A stretch of 64,000 bases of DNA from Acidovorax sp. 1608163 (lineage in GTDB: Bacteria > Pseudomonadota > Gammaproteobacteria > Burkholderiales > Burkholderiaceae_C), in NCBI RefSeq assembly GCF_003669015.1, contig NZ_CP033069.1, positions 248,001 to 312,000 on the forward strand. The letters run 5' to 3'. Shown piece by piece: positions 24,066 through 33,251 of this stretch. The position numbers and the translations under genes are program-made. Position 1 is the stretch's first letter, and every line of letters begins with the position of its first letter. Below the pieces are notes generated by a model. The model worked only from the letters and a program-made list of their open reading frames with translations. It ran no database searches and was not told where the DNA came from.

Positions 24066-25105
24066 GCGGTTTCCTTGAGGGTCTGCTCGGCGGCGAGCAA
24101 GCGGTCCAGAATGCGCCGCGACTGCACACCGCCCGAGTCGATGTTGAGCATGAGCAGCTTGCGGTCAGGGTAGCGCAACAGGTTCTCTTGCTGCAGCTCC
24201 AGCATCTCCTGGTCCTCGGCAAAGATTTTGCCTTGGCCGTCGCGAATCTGGGTCGTCAGCGATGGGTCTTGCGGCTTGAAGTTGCGCGCCATGCCCCAGA
24301 AGTAGTGGATCGAGGTTTCGGTCTCGGGCGTGATGAAGTCCACCACGATGCTGGACGCCTTCTTGTCAGCGGGCGCATCGTAGCCGCCATGGCCTGCCAG
24401 TGCGACGCCGACCTCGATCAGCACATGGCTGGGCGGTGTGAAGTGGCAGATCTGCCAGCGGTCCACGGGCTGGTCGTCGGGCAGGCCATTCATGCGCAGG
24501 GCCATCTTCCAGAACGGCGGGGCTTCAATGCCCTCCATGAAGCGGCTGGTGATCACCTCGTCGCCCTCCACGCGGGTCTTGCAGGGCACCTCGTCAATTT
24601 CCTTTTGGCCGATGCTGGTGGAGTGCACATAGGTCTCGTGCGTCAGGTCCATCAGGTTGTCGATCATGAGGCGGTAGTCGCAGGCAATGTGGTACAGCCC
24701 GCCGCCGTAGGCCCATGCGGGGTTGTTGGCCCAGGGCAGGTGGTGGATGGTGGCCGGGTCGGCCAGGGCGGCATCGCCCGGCCACACCCAGATGAAGCCA
24801 TAGCGCTCGACCACCGCAAAGCTGCGCGCCTTGGGAAAGGCCTGCACCCGCTGGCCGGGCATGGAGACCGACTTGCCCGTGCAGTCGACCCTGAGGCCGT
24901 GGTAGCCGCACTGCAGGTGGCCATCGCACACCTTGCCCAGCGATAGGGGGGCACCCCGGTGGGGGCAAAAATCGTCCAGCGCCGCGACCTGGTCGGGGGC
25001 AGGGCGGTAGAGCACCATCTTTTCGCCGCAAATGGTGCGGCCCAGGGGTTTGTCGGCGATCTCGTCGGGCGTGCAGACCACGTACCAGGCGTTTTTGGGG
25101 AACAT
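24062..25105 (-). CDS. vanA: Vanillate O-demethylase oxygenase, VanA
   Basis: 347 residues. Cys47, His49, Cys66 and His69 (CPHRG and CGYHG) hold the Rieske [2Fe-2S] cluster, and DNLMDLTHETYVH gives the mononuclear Fe ligands of the catalytic domain. The sequence MFPKNAWYVVCTPDEIADKP and IVVDFITPETETSIHYFWGM are typical for vanillate demethylases. It converts vanillate to protocatechuate and formaldehyde, which is the substrate of the pmd operon at 36-44 kb. It faces a GntR gene across a 249-bp region with two TGTATACA motifs. Confidence 0.93.
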   Translation of the reverse strand: MFPKNAWYVVCTPDEIADKPLGRTICGEKMVLYRPAPDQVAALDDFCPHRGAPLSLGKVCDGHLQCGYHGLRVDCTGKSVSMPGQRVQAFPKARSFAVVERYGFIWVWPGDAALADPATIHHLPWANNPAWAYGGGLYHIACDYRLMIDNLMDLTHETYVHSTSIGQKEIDEVPCKTRVEGDEVITSRFMEGIEAPPFWKMALRMNGLPDDQPVDRWQICHFTPPSHVLIEVGVALAGHGGYDAPADKKASSIVVDFITPETETSIHYFWGMARNFKPQDPSLTTQIRDGQGKIFAEDQEMLELQQENLLRYPDRKLLMLNIDSGGVQSRRILDRLLAAEQTLKETA

Positions 25106-25214
25106 CGTGTTTGTCTCCTTGTTCGGGGGGCGGGGCCTGCGGTCTGAATGCCGCTTTCGCCCAAGGCGGAAGGCCCTGTGTCAGCGATGGCATTGTGCAA
25201 AGTGTTGGATTTTA

Positions 25215-25222
25215 TGTATACA
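25215..25222. promoter_or_regulatory. TGTATACA motif (1 of 3), candidate GntR operator
   Basis: A perfect 8-bp palindrome TGTATACA within TTTATGTATACAGAAAA, 110 bp from vanA and about 140 bp before the gntR start. The same 8-mer recurs at 25322 and 26272, always beside genes of the vanillate/transport group. That it is the site of the adjacent GntR protein is inference. Confidence 0.6.
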
Positions 25223-25321
25223 GAAAAATACGATCTGGCTGTTATTGCAATTTGGCATACATCGTAAGTTGTTGTTTTGTATGAACTTCAAAGTGCGGGT
25301 AGATGGTTTTGGAGGTTTTTG

Positions 25322-25329
25322 TGTATACA
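25322..25329. promoter_or_regulatory. TGTATACA motif (2 of 3), candidate GntR operator
   Basis: TGTATACA within TTTGTGTATACATTGATGG, 26-38 bp before the two candidate starts of gntR, placed where a repressor could control its own gene. Surrounding AT-rich DNA (25201-25340) contrasts with the GC-rich genes on either side. Confidence 0.6.
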
Positions 25330-25354
25330 TTGATGGCGTTCAGTGCGACTTTGT

Positions 25355-26152
25355 ATGCAAACCCCAATGAATCCATCAGACCTTTCCTCTGCACACCCTT
25401 CGACAGGCGCTGGGGCCTCGCAGGCGGTGCGTGCGCAGTTGCGGTTGCGCGAAATGATCTTGGCGGGGGACCTGCCTGGAGGCGCCCGCATTGCAGAGCT
25501 GGCGCTGGTGGAGAGGCTGGGGGTGTCGCGCACCCCCATCCGTGAGGCCCTGCTGCGCTTGGAGCAAGAAGGCCTGTTGCATGGCCTGCCCAGTGGAGGC
25601 TATGCGGTGCGCACGTTTTCAGAGGCCGATGTGGCCGATGCCATTGAGCTGCGCGGCACCATGGAGGGTTTGGCTGCGCGCTTGGCGGCTGAGCGCGGGG
25701 CCGATGCGTTGCTGCTGGTCCAGGCCACACAGTGCCTGGACGCCATTGACCAAGTGCTGCAACCGCAGGCATTGGACGACGATGGGTTTGCCCGCTATGT
25801 AGCGCTGAACGCGCAGTTTCACCACCTGCTGACCCGCATGGTGGGCAGTGACCTGGTGGTGCGCGAGCTAGAGCGCATCAAAAGCCTGCCGTTTGCCTCG
25901 CCCTCGGCCTTTGTGGTGGTGCAGACCCATTCCAACGCGGCCCGCGACATGCTGGTGATTGCCCAAGACCACCACCGCCAGGTGCTGGACGCCATTGAGC
26001 GGCGCGAAGGCGCACGCGCAGAGGCCATCATGCGAGAGCACTCGCGCATCACCCGGCGCAACCTGCTGGCGGCCGTGCAAAGCCCCCACCTCAATGGCCT
26101 GCCCGGTGTGAACCTGATCCGCGAGCGCGCCGCAGCCGTGGCGATGCCTTGA
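25355..26152 (+). CDS. GntR/FadR-family regulator, probable VanR-type
   Basis: 265 residues from ATG 25355; ATG 25367 is an alternative four residues later. The N-terminal winged HTH has LREMILAGDLPGGARIAELALVERL (two parts) and GVSRTPIREALLRLEQEGLL, and the C-terminal FCD domain has metal-site His residues in NAQFHHLL, DHHRQVL and EHSRITR. FCD regulators bind small organic acids. Position divergent to vanAB makes it a likely vanillate-responsive repressor. TGTATACA motifs flank it and also precede the ABC transporter operon downstream. Confidence 0.88.
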   Translation: MQTPMNPSDLSSAHPSTGAGASQAVRAQLRLREMILAGDLPGGARIAELALVERLGVSRTPIREALLRLEQEGLLHGLPSGGYAVRTFSEADVADAIELRGTMEGLAARLAAERGADALLLVQATQCLDAIDQVLQPQALDDDGFARYVALNAQFHHLLTRMVGSDLVVRELERIKSLPFASPSAFVVVQTHSNAARDMLVIAQDHHRQVLDAIERREGARAEAIMREHSRITRRNLLAAVQSPHLNGLPGVNLIRERAAAVAMP

Positions 26153-26271
26153 CCATGTAGCGTGGCAAGCTATAGCCGAGATGGCAGCTATTGCATTTGG
26201 CGATAACTAAAAGTTGGAAACCTCGCTTGTGCAATAGCCGGACTGGTTTCACACTGCGGCCTGCATTTTTC

Positions 26272-26279
26272 TGTATACA
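26272..26279. promoter_or_regulatory. TGTATACA motif (3 of 3), upstream of the ABC transporter operon
   Basis: TGTATACA in TTTTTCTGTATACAACGATT, 26 bp before the start of the substrate-binding protein. Same core as the two sites in the vanA/gntR region. Shared control of vanillate demethylase and an uptake system is inferred. Confidence 0.6.
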
Positions 26280-26304
26280 ACGATTATTTCCACAGGAGAC
26301 AACG

Positions 26305-27483
26305 ATGCAAAAACGCACTCTTTTGCGTGCCTCGGCTGCGGCCGCCCTGATCATGGGCGCTGGCATGCCGGGCGCCTGGGCCCAAGATGGCACGTTCAAG
26401 ATCGGCCTGATCCTGCCCATGACCGGCCAACAAGCCACCACTGGCCGCCAGATCGAGGCCGCCGCGCGCCTCTACATGGCGCAAAACGGTGACACCGTGG
26501 CGGGCAAGAAGGTGCAGCTCATCATCAAGGACGACACCAGCCTGCCCGACGTGACCCGCCGCCTGGCCCAGGAGCTGGTCGTCAACGAAAAGGTCAACGT
26601 GCTCGCCGGCATGGGCATCACGCCCTCGGCCATGGCCACCGCGCCCTTGGCCACGCAGTCCAAGACCCCACTGGTGGTGATGGCCGCCGCCACGTCCAGC
26701 ATCACCGAGGCATCGCCCTATGTAGTGCGCACCAGCTTCACGCTGCCCCAGGTCTCCGTCGCGCTGGCCGATTGGGCACCCAAGAACGGCATCAAGAAGG
26801 TTGTGACCCTGGTCAGCGATTACGGCCCGGGCATCGATGCCGAGAAGTATTTCAACCAGCGCCTGACCTTCAACGGTGGCCAGGTGACCGAAGCCCTGCG
26901 CGTGCCGCTGCGCAACCCCGACTTCGCCCCCTTCCTGCAGAAGGTGCGCGACGCCAAGCCCGATGCGCTGTTCGTCTTCGTGCCATCGGGCGCAGGGGCG
27001 GCCGTGATGAAGCAGTTCCTGGAGCGCGGCATGGACAAGGCCGGCATCAAGCTGATTGCCACCGGCGATGTGACCGATGACGATCAACTGAACGACATGG
27101 GTGATGGCGCCTTGGGCGTGGTCACGTCGCACCACTACTCGGCCGCGCACCCTTCGCCGCTGAACAAGAAGTTTGTCGAGGCGTTCGAGAAGGCCAACAA
27201 GGGCCTGCGTCCCAACTTCATGGCCGTGGGCGGATATGACGGCATGCGTGTGATCTATGAAGCGCTCAAGGCCACCAAGGGCGCGGGCGGCGGTGATGCA
27301 CTGCTGGCCGCCATGAAGGGCCAGATCTTCGAGAGCCCGCGCGGCCCCGTGTTCATCGACGCGCAGACCCGCGACATCGTGCAGAACGTTTACCTGCGCA
27401 AGGTGGAGCGGGTGAATGGCCAGCTGTACAACGTGGAGTTCGACGTGATCAAGGACGTCAAGGACCCCGGCAAGACTAAATAA
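26305..27483 (+). CDS. ABC transporter substrate-binding protein (branched-chain amino acid type, likely aromatic substrate)
   Basis: 392 residues from ATG 26305, with AGGAGA 8 nt upstream. A signal peptide (KRTLLRASAAAALIMGAG, cut after AWA) sends it to the periplasm. The periplasmic-binding fold of the LivJ/type I class is clear: IGLILPMTGQQATTGRQIE, MTGITPSAMA-like GMGITPSAMATAPLA, VTLVSDYGPGIDAEKYF, and VGGYDGMRVIYEAL. It starts an operon of five transport genes. Closeness to vanAB and a shared TGTATACA site suggest an aromatic acid or related ligand, but amino acids cannot be excluded. Confidence 0.92.
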   Translation: MQKRTLLRASAAAALIMGAGMPGAWAQDGTFKIGLILPMTGQQATTGRQIEAAARLYMAQNGDTVAGKKVQLIIKDDTSLPDVTRRLAQELVVNEKVNVLAGMGITPSAMATAPLATQSKTPLVVMAAATSSITEASPYVVRTSFTLPQVSVALADWAPKNGIKKVVTLVSDYGPGIDAEKYFNQRLTFNGGQVTEALRVPLRNPDFAPFLQKVRDAKPDALFVFVPSGAGAAVMKQFLERGMDKAGIKLIATGDVTDDDQLNDMGDGALGVVTSHHYSAAHPSPLNKKFVEAFEKANKGLRPNFMAVGGYDGMRVIYEALKATKGAGGGDALLAAMKGQIFESPRGPVFIDAQTRDIVQNVYLRKVERVNGQLYNVEFDVIKDVKDPGKTK

Positions 27484-27484
27484 G

Positions 27485-27548
27485 CCCCCCTGAGCCGCCA
27501 GCGCGGCGGGGCGGCCCTTGCGCGGCGGCCGCTGGTCTGGGCCGCGCC
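27485..27548. repeat. GC-rich dispersed repeat fragment
   Basis: CCCCCCTGAGCCGCCAGCGCG, then GGCGGGGCGGCCC and GGCCGCTGGTCTGGGCC, directly after the stop of the substrate-binding gene. Related to the stretches at 11106 and 28575. It may form strong secondary structure between the first gene and the permease gene. Confidence 0.5.
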
Positions 27549-27576
27549 AGTATTTACGGGCAGGCTCCCTCTCGAT

Positions 27577-27600
27577 CCGTTCGGGCTGGGCCTGTCGAAA
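27577..27600. repeat. Half copy of the CTGAGCCTGTCGAA repeat
   Basis: CCGTTCGGGCTGGGCCTGTCGAAA matches one arm of the palindrome at 7733 (CTGAGCCTGTCGAA) with about three changes. No second arm follows, so it looks like a decayed or partial copy. It lies between the binding-protein and permease genes. Confidence 0.5.
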
Positions 27601-27697
27601 CCGGGGGCCGCAGGTTGAACGTCCGGCTTTGGTGATTCGTCGCACTTCCACAGCCCTGAGCAGGGTGGTGCACTTTTGTCTTCAATGAAGTGATTTC

Positions 27698-28569
27698 ATG
27701 CTGACCATTCTTTTCGACGGCGTTGCCTACGGCATGCTGCTGTTCATCCTGGCAGTAGGCCTGGCCGTGACCATGGGGCTGATGAACTTCATCAACCTCG
27801 CGCACGGGGCCTTTGCCATGGCGGGGGGCTACATCACCGTGCTGCTCATGCAGCGGCTGGATGTGCCTTTCCTCGTCTGCCTGCCCATCGCCTTTGTCGG
27901 TACGGCCGTGCTGGGCGGAGTGCTGGAGCGCACGCTTTACCGCCCGCTGTACCACAAGGCCCACCTAGACCAAGTGCTGTTCTCCATTGGCCTGGTGTTC
28001 ATGGCCGTGGCCAGCGTGGACTACTTTGTGGGCTCCACGCAGCAGATCATGCAGCTGCCTGAATGGCTCAAGGGCCGTACCGAGATCGGCAGCGGTGCCC
28101 TCATGCTGGGCATGGGGCACTACCGCCTGTTCATCATCGCGGTGTGCGCTGCGCTCACCGTGGGCCTGCAGTATGTGCTCACCAAAACCCGCTTCGGCAG
28201 CCGCCTGCGCGCCAGTGTGGACGACCAGCGCGTGGCCGCTGGCATGGGCATCAACGTGAACATCGTGTTCCTGTCCACCTTTGCGTTCGGCTCGGGCCTC
28301 GCTGGCCTGGGGGGGCTCTGGGCGCCGAGGTGCTGGGGCTCGACCCGAGCTTTCCGCTCAAGTTCATGATCTATTTTCTGATCGTGGTGGCGGTGGGCGG
28401 CACCTCGTCCATCACCGGCCCGCTGCTGGCTGCGCTGCTGCTGGGCATTGCCGACGTGGCGGGCAAGTACTACATCCCCAAGCTGGGCGCTTTCATTGTG
28501 TACAGCCTCATGATCCTGATCCTCATCTGGCGCCCCCAAGGCCTCTTTGTGCGCAAGGGGGGCAAATAG
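27698..28569 (+). pseudogene. ABC transporter permease, LivH type, with a one-base frameshift
   Basis: The frame from ATG 27698 gives LivH-like residues for about 206 codons (VGLAVTMGLMNFINLAHGAF, TRFGSRLRASVDDQRVAAGM) and then leaves the family at a run of seven G (28309-28315) and stops at 28369. The other frame continues LivH exactly (GALGAEVLGLDPSFPLKFMI to FVRKGG) to TAG at 28567-28569. Adding one G restores a 290-residue permease. Either this copy is inactive, which would disable the transporter, or the G run is miscounted. The restored protein has about 8 membrane helices. Confidence 0.88.
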
Positions 28570-28574
28570 ATGAA

Positions 28575-28660
28575 GCACCCCCTGAGCCGCTTCGCGTCTT
28601 CCCCCTCTCCTGTGGGAGGAGGACGCACCCGGTGGCCTGGCAAAGCCAGTTCCACGGGTG
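28575..28660. repeat. GC-rich dispersed repeat (CACCCCCTGAGCCGCTTCGCG type)
   Basis: AGCACCCCCTGAGCCGCTTCG, then CTTCCCCCTCTCCTGTGGGAGGAGG and GCACCCGGTGG...CCACGGGTGC: a mosaic repeat familiar from Comamonadaceae intergenic regions. It fills most of the 128-bp gap between the two permease genes. Loosely related stretches are at 11106 and 27485. Confidence 0.6.
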
Positions 28661-28697
28661 CACTGGCGTATTCGCCCTCTTCGTCGGACTCCGAGCA

Positions 28698-29675
28698 ATG
28701 AACCCCGCAACATCCCCCTCCACCGCAGAGTCGTTGCTGCGCGCCCGCCGCTTTCGTTGGTGGGAGCCTGTGCTGTGGCTGCTGGCCTTTGTGGCGCCGC
28801 TGGCCCTGCCCAGCCACGCGCTCATCATCAACGAGATCGCCATCGTCGCGCTGTTTGCCCTGTCGCTGGACCTGATCCTGGGCTACACCGGCATCGTCTC
28901 GTTGGGCCACGCCGCCTTCTTTGGTTTGGGTGGCTACGCGGCGGCGCTGTTTGCCAAGCATGTGATGCCTGACCCGTTGGTGGGCCTGGCCGTGGGCATT
29001 GCTGCGGCTACGGTGCTGGGCGCCGTGGCGTCGCTCACTATCATGCGCGGCACCGATCTCACGCGCCTCATGGTCACGCTGGGCGTGGGCTTGGTGATGC
29101 TGGAGCTGGCCAACAAGCTCGACTGGCTGACTGGTGGTGCCGACGGCCTGCAGGGTGTGGTGCTGGGGCCTGTGCTGGGCCAGTTCGAGTTCGACCTGTA
29201 CGGCCGCACGGCCGCGTGGTATTCGCTCACCGTGCTGCTGGTGTTCTTCCTCATCGCGCGGCGCATCGTGCAATCGCCGTTCGGGGCCACGCTCAAGGCC
29301 ATCCGCGACAACCGGCTGCGTGCCATGGCCATCGGTATCCCGGTGACTGCAAAGCTCGCGCAGGTGTACACGCTGGCCGCTGCGCTGGCCGGGGCTGCGG
29401 GCGCCTTGCTTACGCAGACCACAGGTTTTGCATCGCTTGATCTGTTTGAGTTCCACCGCTCGGCCGATGTGATGTTGATCCTCGTGATCGGCGGCGTGGG
29501 ATGGCTCTACGGCGGCATCCTGGGCGCTATTGGCTTCAAGCTGCTGCAGGACGTGATCTCGTCGGTCACGCCCCAGTACTGGACGTTCTGGATTGGCCTG
29601 TTCCTCGTGGTGCTGGTGCTGGTGGGGCGCGAACGGCTATTTCGTCCCTGGACGTGGTTCGGGAGAAACGCATGA
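28698..29675 (+). CDS. ABC transporter permease, LivM type
   Basis: 325 residues from ATG 28698. About nine hydrophobic helices are visible, with LivM motifs LILGYTGIVSLGHAAFFGLG, IMRGTDLTRLMVTLGVGLVM and the cytoplasmic IRDNRLRAMAIGIPV loop that contacts the ATPase. It forms the membrane channel with LivH. Its stop overlaps the next start (ATGA). The LivH partner is frameshifted. Confidence 0.9.
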   Translation: MNPATSPSTAESLLRARRFRWWEPVLWLLAFVAPLALPSHALIINEIAIVALFALSLDLILGYTGIVSLGHAAFFGLGGYAAALFAKHVMPDPLVGLAVGIAAATVLGAVASLTIMRGTDLTRLMVTLGVGLVMLELANKLDWLTGGADGLQGVVLGPVLGQFEFDLYGRTAAWYSLTVLLVFFLIARRIVQSPFGATLKAIRDNRLRAMAIGIPVTAKLAQVYTLAAALAGAAGALLTQTTGFASLDLFEFHRSADVMLILVIGGVGWLYGGILGAIGFKLLQDVISSVTPQYWTFWIGLFLVVLVLVGRERLFRPWTWFGRNA

Positions 29676-30442
29676 ACACCGATAACACCACCGTGCTCTC
29701 CGCGCAGGGGCTCGTCATGCGATTTGGCGGCATCACCGCCACCAACAATGTCACGCTGAATCTGAAAAAGGGCGCACGCCATGCGCTCATCGGCCCCAAC
29801 GGTGCGGGCAAGACCACGCTCATCAACCTGCTAACCGGCGTGCTGGAGCCCACCGAAGGCTCGATCACGTTGGAAGGCCAGGACATCACCCGCCTTGCGC
29901 CGCACCAGCGTGTGCAGCGCGGCATGGTGCGCACCTTCCAGATCAACCAGCTGTTCGACACGCTCACGCCGCTGGAGACACTGGCGCTCACCGTGTCGCA
30001 GCACCAGGGCCTGGGCGGCAAGTGGTGGCAACCGCTGGGTGCGCGCAAGGCGGTCACCGAACGTTGCGAGCAATTGCTGGAGCAGTTCCACCTGACTTCC
30101 GTGATGGCCGAGGAAACGCGCGTGCTGGCCTACGGCAAGCGCCGCCTGCTGGAGATTGCGATTGCGCTGGCCTGTGAGCCACGCGTGCTGCTACTCGACG
30201 AACCCGTGGCCGGTGTGCCCGCCGGCGAGCGTGAGGAGCTGCTGCAGACCGTGGCGGCCCTGCCCGCCGATGTCTCAGTGCTTTTGATCGAACACGATAT
30301 GGACCTGGTTTTCAGCTTCGCCAATCGCATGACGGTGCTGGTCAACGGCACGGTGCTCACCGAGGGCAACCCGGACACCATTGCCAACGACGCGCAGGTG
30401 AAGGCCGTGTACCTTGGCCATGGGGAGGACGCGCATGTCTGA
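29672..30442 (+). CDS. ABC transporter ATP-binding protein, LivG type
   Basis: 256 residues. Walker A GPNGAGKTT (residues 38-46), a Q-loop in RTFQINQLFD, signature LAYGKRRLLEIAIAL (a variant of LSGGQ), and Walker B VLLLDEPVAG. The C-terminal ALPADVSVLLIEHDMDLVF is the H-loop region. It hydrolyses ATP for the LivH/LivM pair. It starts in a 4-bp overlap with livM and itself overlaps livF by 8 bp. Confidence 0.93.
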   Translation: MNTDNTTVLSAQGLVMRFGGITATNNVTLNLKKGARHALIGPNGAGKTTLINLLTGVLEPTEGSITLEGQDITRLAPHQRVQRGMVRTFQINQLFDTLTPLETLALTVSQHQGLGGKWWQPLGARKAVTERCEQLLEQFHLTSVMAEETRVLAYGKRRLLEIAIALACEPRVLLLDEPVAGVPAGEREELLQTVAALPADVSVLLIEHDMDLVFSFANRMTVLVNGTVLTEGNPDTIANDAQVKAVYLGHGEDAHV

Positions 30443-31160
30443 GCTGTTGCACATTGACGGTTTGAGCGCGGGCTACGGCGAGGCCGTGGTGCTGCAAGGC
30501 ATTTCGCTGGCCCTGCCCGAGGGTGACACGCTGGCCCTGCTGGGCCGCAACGGCACGGGCAAGACCACGCTCATCAACACGCTGGCCGGGGCCACACGCC
30601 AGCACGCGGGTAGCGTGACCCTGGGCGGCATTGCGCTGCACAAGTTGGCGTCCCACGAACGTGCGGCCGCCGGCATCGGCTGGGTGCCGCAAGAGCGCAA
30701 CATCTTCAAGTCGCTCACCGTGCACGAGAACCTCACGGCCGTGGCGCGCCCGGGCCGCAAAGGCTCGACTGCACGGCAGTGGACGCCCGAGCGCGTGTAC
30801 GAAATGTTCCCGCGCCTGGCCGAGCGCAAGACCAACCTGGGCACGCAGCTATCGGGCGGCGAGCAGCAGATGCTGGCCGTGGGCCGCGCGCTGGTGCTCA
30901 ACCCGCGCCTGCTGCTGCTCGACGAGCCGCTCGAAGGCCTTGCGCCCATCATCGTGGAAGAGCTGCTGCGCGCCATCCGCCGCATCACCCGCGAGGAAGG
31001 CCTCTCTGCCATCATCGTGGAGCAGCATCCGCAGGCCATCCTGGCCATCTCCGACCGCGCTGCGGTGCTGGACCGGGGCACGGTAGTGCACACCGGGGCG
31101 GCCGACGACTTGAGTGCGCAGCCCGAGTTGCTGGCGCGCTTGCTGGGTGTGGCAAGGTAA
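30435..31160 (+). CDS. ABC transporter ATP-binding protein, LivF type
   Basis: 241 residues. Walker A GRNGTGKTT, Q-loop VPQERNIFKSLTV, signature TQLSGGEQQMLAVGRAL, Walker B LLLLDEPLEGLAP and the H-loop SAIIVEQH are all intact. It partners LivG. It ends 9 bp before the frameshifted Bug gene, so the operon probably continues. Confidence 0.93.
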   Translation: MSELLHIDGLSAGYGEAVVLQGISLALPEGDTLALLGRNGTGKTTLINTLAGATRQHAGSVTLGGIALHKLASHERAAAGIGWVPQERNIFKSLTVHENLTAVARPGRKGSTARQWTPERVYEMFPRLAERKTNLGTQLSGGEQQMLAVGRALVLNPRLLLLDEPLEGLAPIIVEELLRAIRRITREEGLSAIIVEQHPQAILAISDRAAVLDRGTVVHTGAADDLSAQPELLARLLGVAR

Positions 31161-31169
31161 CGGCACGCC

Positions 31170-32143
31170 ATGACGATCCCACGCAGAACCTGCCTGGCCA
31201 CACTGGCCGTTTCGCTGGCTTCGGGTGCGCGCGCCCAGGCTCCGTTTCCCTCACGTCCGATCCGCATCGTGGTGCCCAATGCAGCAGGCGGTGCGGCAGA
31301 CATCACGGCGCGCACCGTGGCGCAAAAGATGGCGGGCCCGCTGGGGCAAAGCATCGTGATCGAGAACAAGCCCAGCGCGGGCGGAGTGGTGGCCGGAGAC
31401 CTGGTGGCCCGTGCCGAGCCCGACGGGCACACCCTGCTGCTGGTGAGCAGCGGCACGGCCGTGAGTGCGGCGCTGTTCCATACCCTGCCCTTCGATACCT
31501 TCAAGGACTTTGCGCCCGTGTCGTTGCTGGCCACCTTTGATCTGGCGCTGGTGGTCCGCGAAGGCAGCCCCTTCAAGACCCTGGCCGATCTGCTGGCCTA
31601 TGGCCGTGCCCACCCGGGCAAGCTCAACCTGGGCACCCCGCAGATTGGCACCACGCAGCACCTGGCGGCGGAGCTGTTCAAAGCCACCGCCGGGCTGGAT
31701 GCGCAGATCGTGCCGTTCAACGGAACCCCTGGCGTCATCACCGCTGTGCGGGGTGGCGAGGTGGACGTGATGGTGGACATTCTGGGGGCTTGATGCCGCA
31801 AATTGATGCCAAGGCACTGCGGCCTTTGGCTGTGCTGGGGGCGCAGCGTGCGGCGCAACTGCCCGAGGTGCCCACGGTGCGCGAAAGCGGTGGCGCTTTT
31901 GCCTCCTTCAATGTGACCTCCTGGAATGGGCTGGCCGTGCCCTCCAGAACCCCTGCTCCCGTGGTGGAGCGGCTGTCGCGCGAAGTCAACGCCGCGCTGG
32001 CGCAACCTGACGTGAAGAAGCGCCTGCTGGAGCTGAACCTGAATGCGCAGGGCAGCACACCCGCCCAGGCGGGGGAGCACTTGGCTGCCGATATTCGCCG
32101 CTGGAGCGACGTCATCGCCCGTGCGCGCATTGCTCGACAGTGA
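31170..32143 (+). pseudogene. Bug/TctC-type solute-binding protein with a one-base frameshift
   Basis: From ATG 31170 the frame gives a signal peptide and the typical Bug domain (PIRIVVPNAAGGAADITART, PDGHTLLLVSSGTA, NLGTPQIGTTQHLAAELF) but stops at 31791-31793 after ILGA. The next frame (from about 31790) continues the family with MPQIDAKALRPLAVLGAQR to 32143. Inserting one base in the G5 run at 31784-31788 rejoins them into 324 residues, the usual length. Bug proteins bind organic acids in the periplasm; no TctAB membrane partner is nearby. Broken gene or miscounted homopolymer. Confidence 0.88.
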
Positions 32144-32285
32144 GCGGGTTGAGCGCTTGAAAAGCCACCAAATCGAACCCTTGTCATGGCCAATGCATGT
32201 CGTGGGGCCCAGGCCGTGATGGCCTGGTCTGTTTTTCGCGCGCCGCATACCGCAGGTGCCTTCAGGCCAACGAGGGATCTTTGGC

Positions 32286-33233
32286 GTGCTTGATATTTTG
32301 TCCATCACGGGCCCCATCTACCTGATCATTGCCCTGGGCTATGGCGTGACGCGCTGGGGCTTATTTGCCAAGGCCGACATGCGTGTCTTTGGCAAATTTG
32401 TCATGCACCTGGCCTTGCCTGCCATGCTGTTCAGTTCGCTGTCACAGCGCCCTGTCAGAGAGGTGCTCAACCTGCAGTACCTGGGGGCCTACGCGCTGGC
32501 GTGTGGCCTGGTGCTGCTGTTGGGCTTTGCGTGGATGCGCTGGGGTCGGCGCCAGACCATGAGCTTCAGCAGCATGGTGGCCATGGGCATGGGGTGCCCC
32601 AACAGTGGTTTTGTGGGGTACCCGGTGGCCCTGCTGGTACTGGGGGGCTCGGTGGCCAGTGTCAGCCTGGCGCTGAACATGGTGGTGGAGAACCTGCTGT
32701 TGATCCCGGTGCTGCTGGTCTTGTCTGACCTGGGCGACCGCCGCAAGGGTGCCTGGCATGCGGTGCTGTGGCAAAGCCTCAAAGGGCTGGCGCGCAACCC
32801 GACGGTGCTGAGCATTGCGGCAGGCATTCTGGCGTCATGGGCCGGTGTGGCGCTGCCTGCAGCGCTGTCGCGCACGGTGCAGCTGTTTGCGCAGGCCAGC
32901 GGGGCGCTGTCGTTGTTTGTGATTGGTGGCAGCCTCGTGGGGCTGCACATCAAGGGCACGCTGGGCACGGTGGCGCAAATCAGCGTGGGCAAGCTGGTGT
33001 TGCACCCACTGGCCATGCTGCTGGTGCTGGGCTGGCTGGTGCCGGTGGACGACCCGCAGCTGCGCACAGCAGCCTTGCTCAGCTGCGCCATGCCCATGCT
33101 GGGCATTTACGCCATTCTTTCGCAGCGCCATGGGCACGAAGGCATCAGCTCGGCGGCCCTGCTGGTGACCACTGTGGCCTCGTTTTTTACCCTGAGTGCG
33201 TTTTTGTGGTGGCTGGGGCTGGCGCCGGTGTGA
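32286..33233 (+). CDS. AEC family (auxin efflux carrier-like) transporter
   Basis: 315 residues from GTG 32286, with GAGGGA about 10 nt upstream; GTG 32256 is a longer option. Ten membrane helices fit the AEC pattern: ITGPIYLIIALGYGVTRWGL, VMHLALPAMLFSSL, MGCPNSGFVGYPVALLVLGG with its conserved N-x-G in the first half, and CAMPMLGIYAILSQRHG. AEC proteins export or import small organic acids. It may move an acid related to the aromatic pathway, but nothing in the sequence tells the substrate. Confidence 0.9.
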   Translation: MLDILSITGPIYLIIALGYGVTRWGLFAKADMRVFGKFVMHLALPAMLFSSLSQRPVREVLNLQYLGAYALACGLVLLLGFAWMRWGRRQTMSFSSMVAMGMGCPNSGFVGYPVALLVLGGSVASVSLALNMVVENLLLIPVLLVLSDLGDRRKGAWHAVLWQSLKGLARNPTVLSIAAGILASWAGVALPAALSRTVQLFAQASGALSLFVIGGSLVGLHIKGTLGTVAQISVGKLVLHPLAMLLVLGWLVPVDDPQLRTAALLSCAMPMLGIYAILSQRHGHEGISSAALLVTTVASFFTLSAFLWWLGLAPV

Positions 33234-33251
33234 GGGCCCACCAGCAGGCGC

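Noticed and set aside
26155..26200. A possible eighth copy of the palindromic repeat before the ABC operon
   Set aside because: Only AGCTAT and GCAGCTATTGCA fragments fit; the paired arms are missing.
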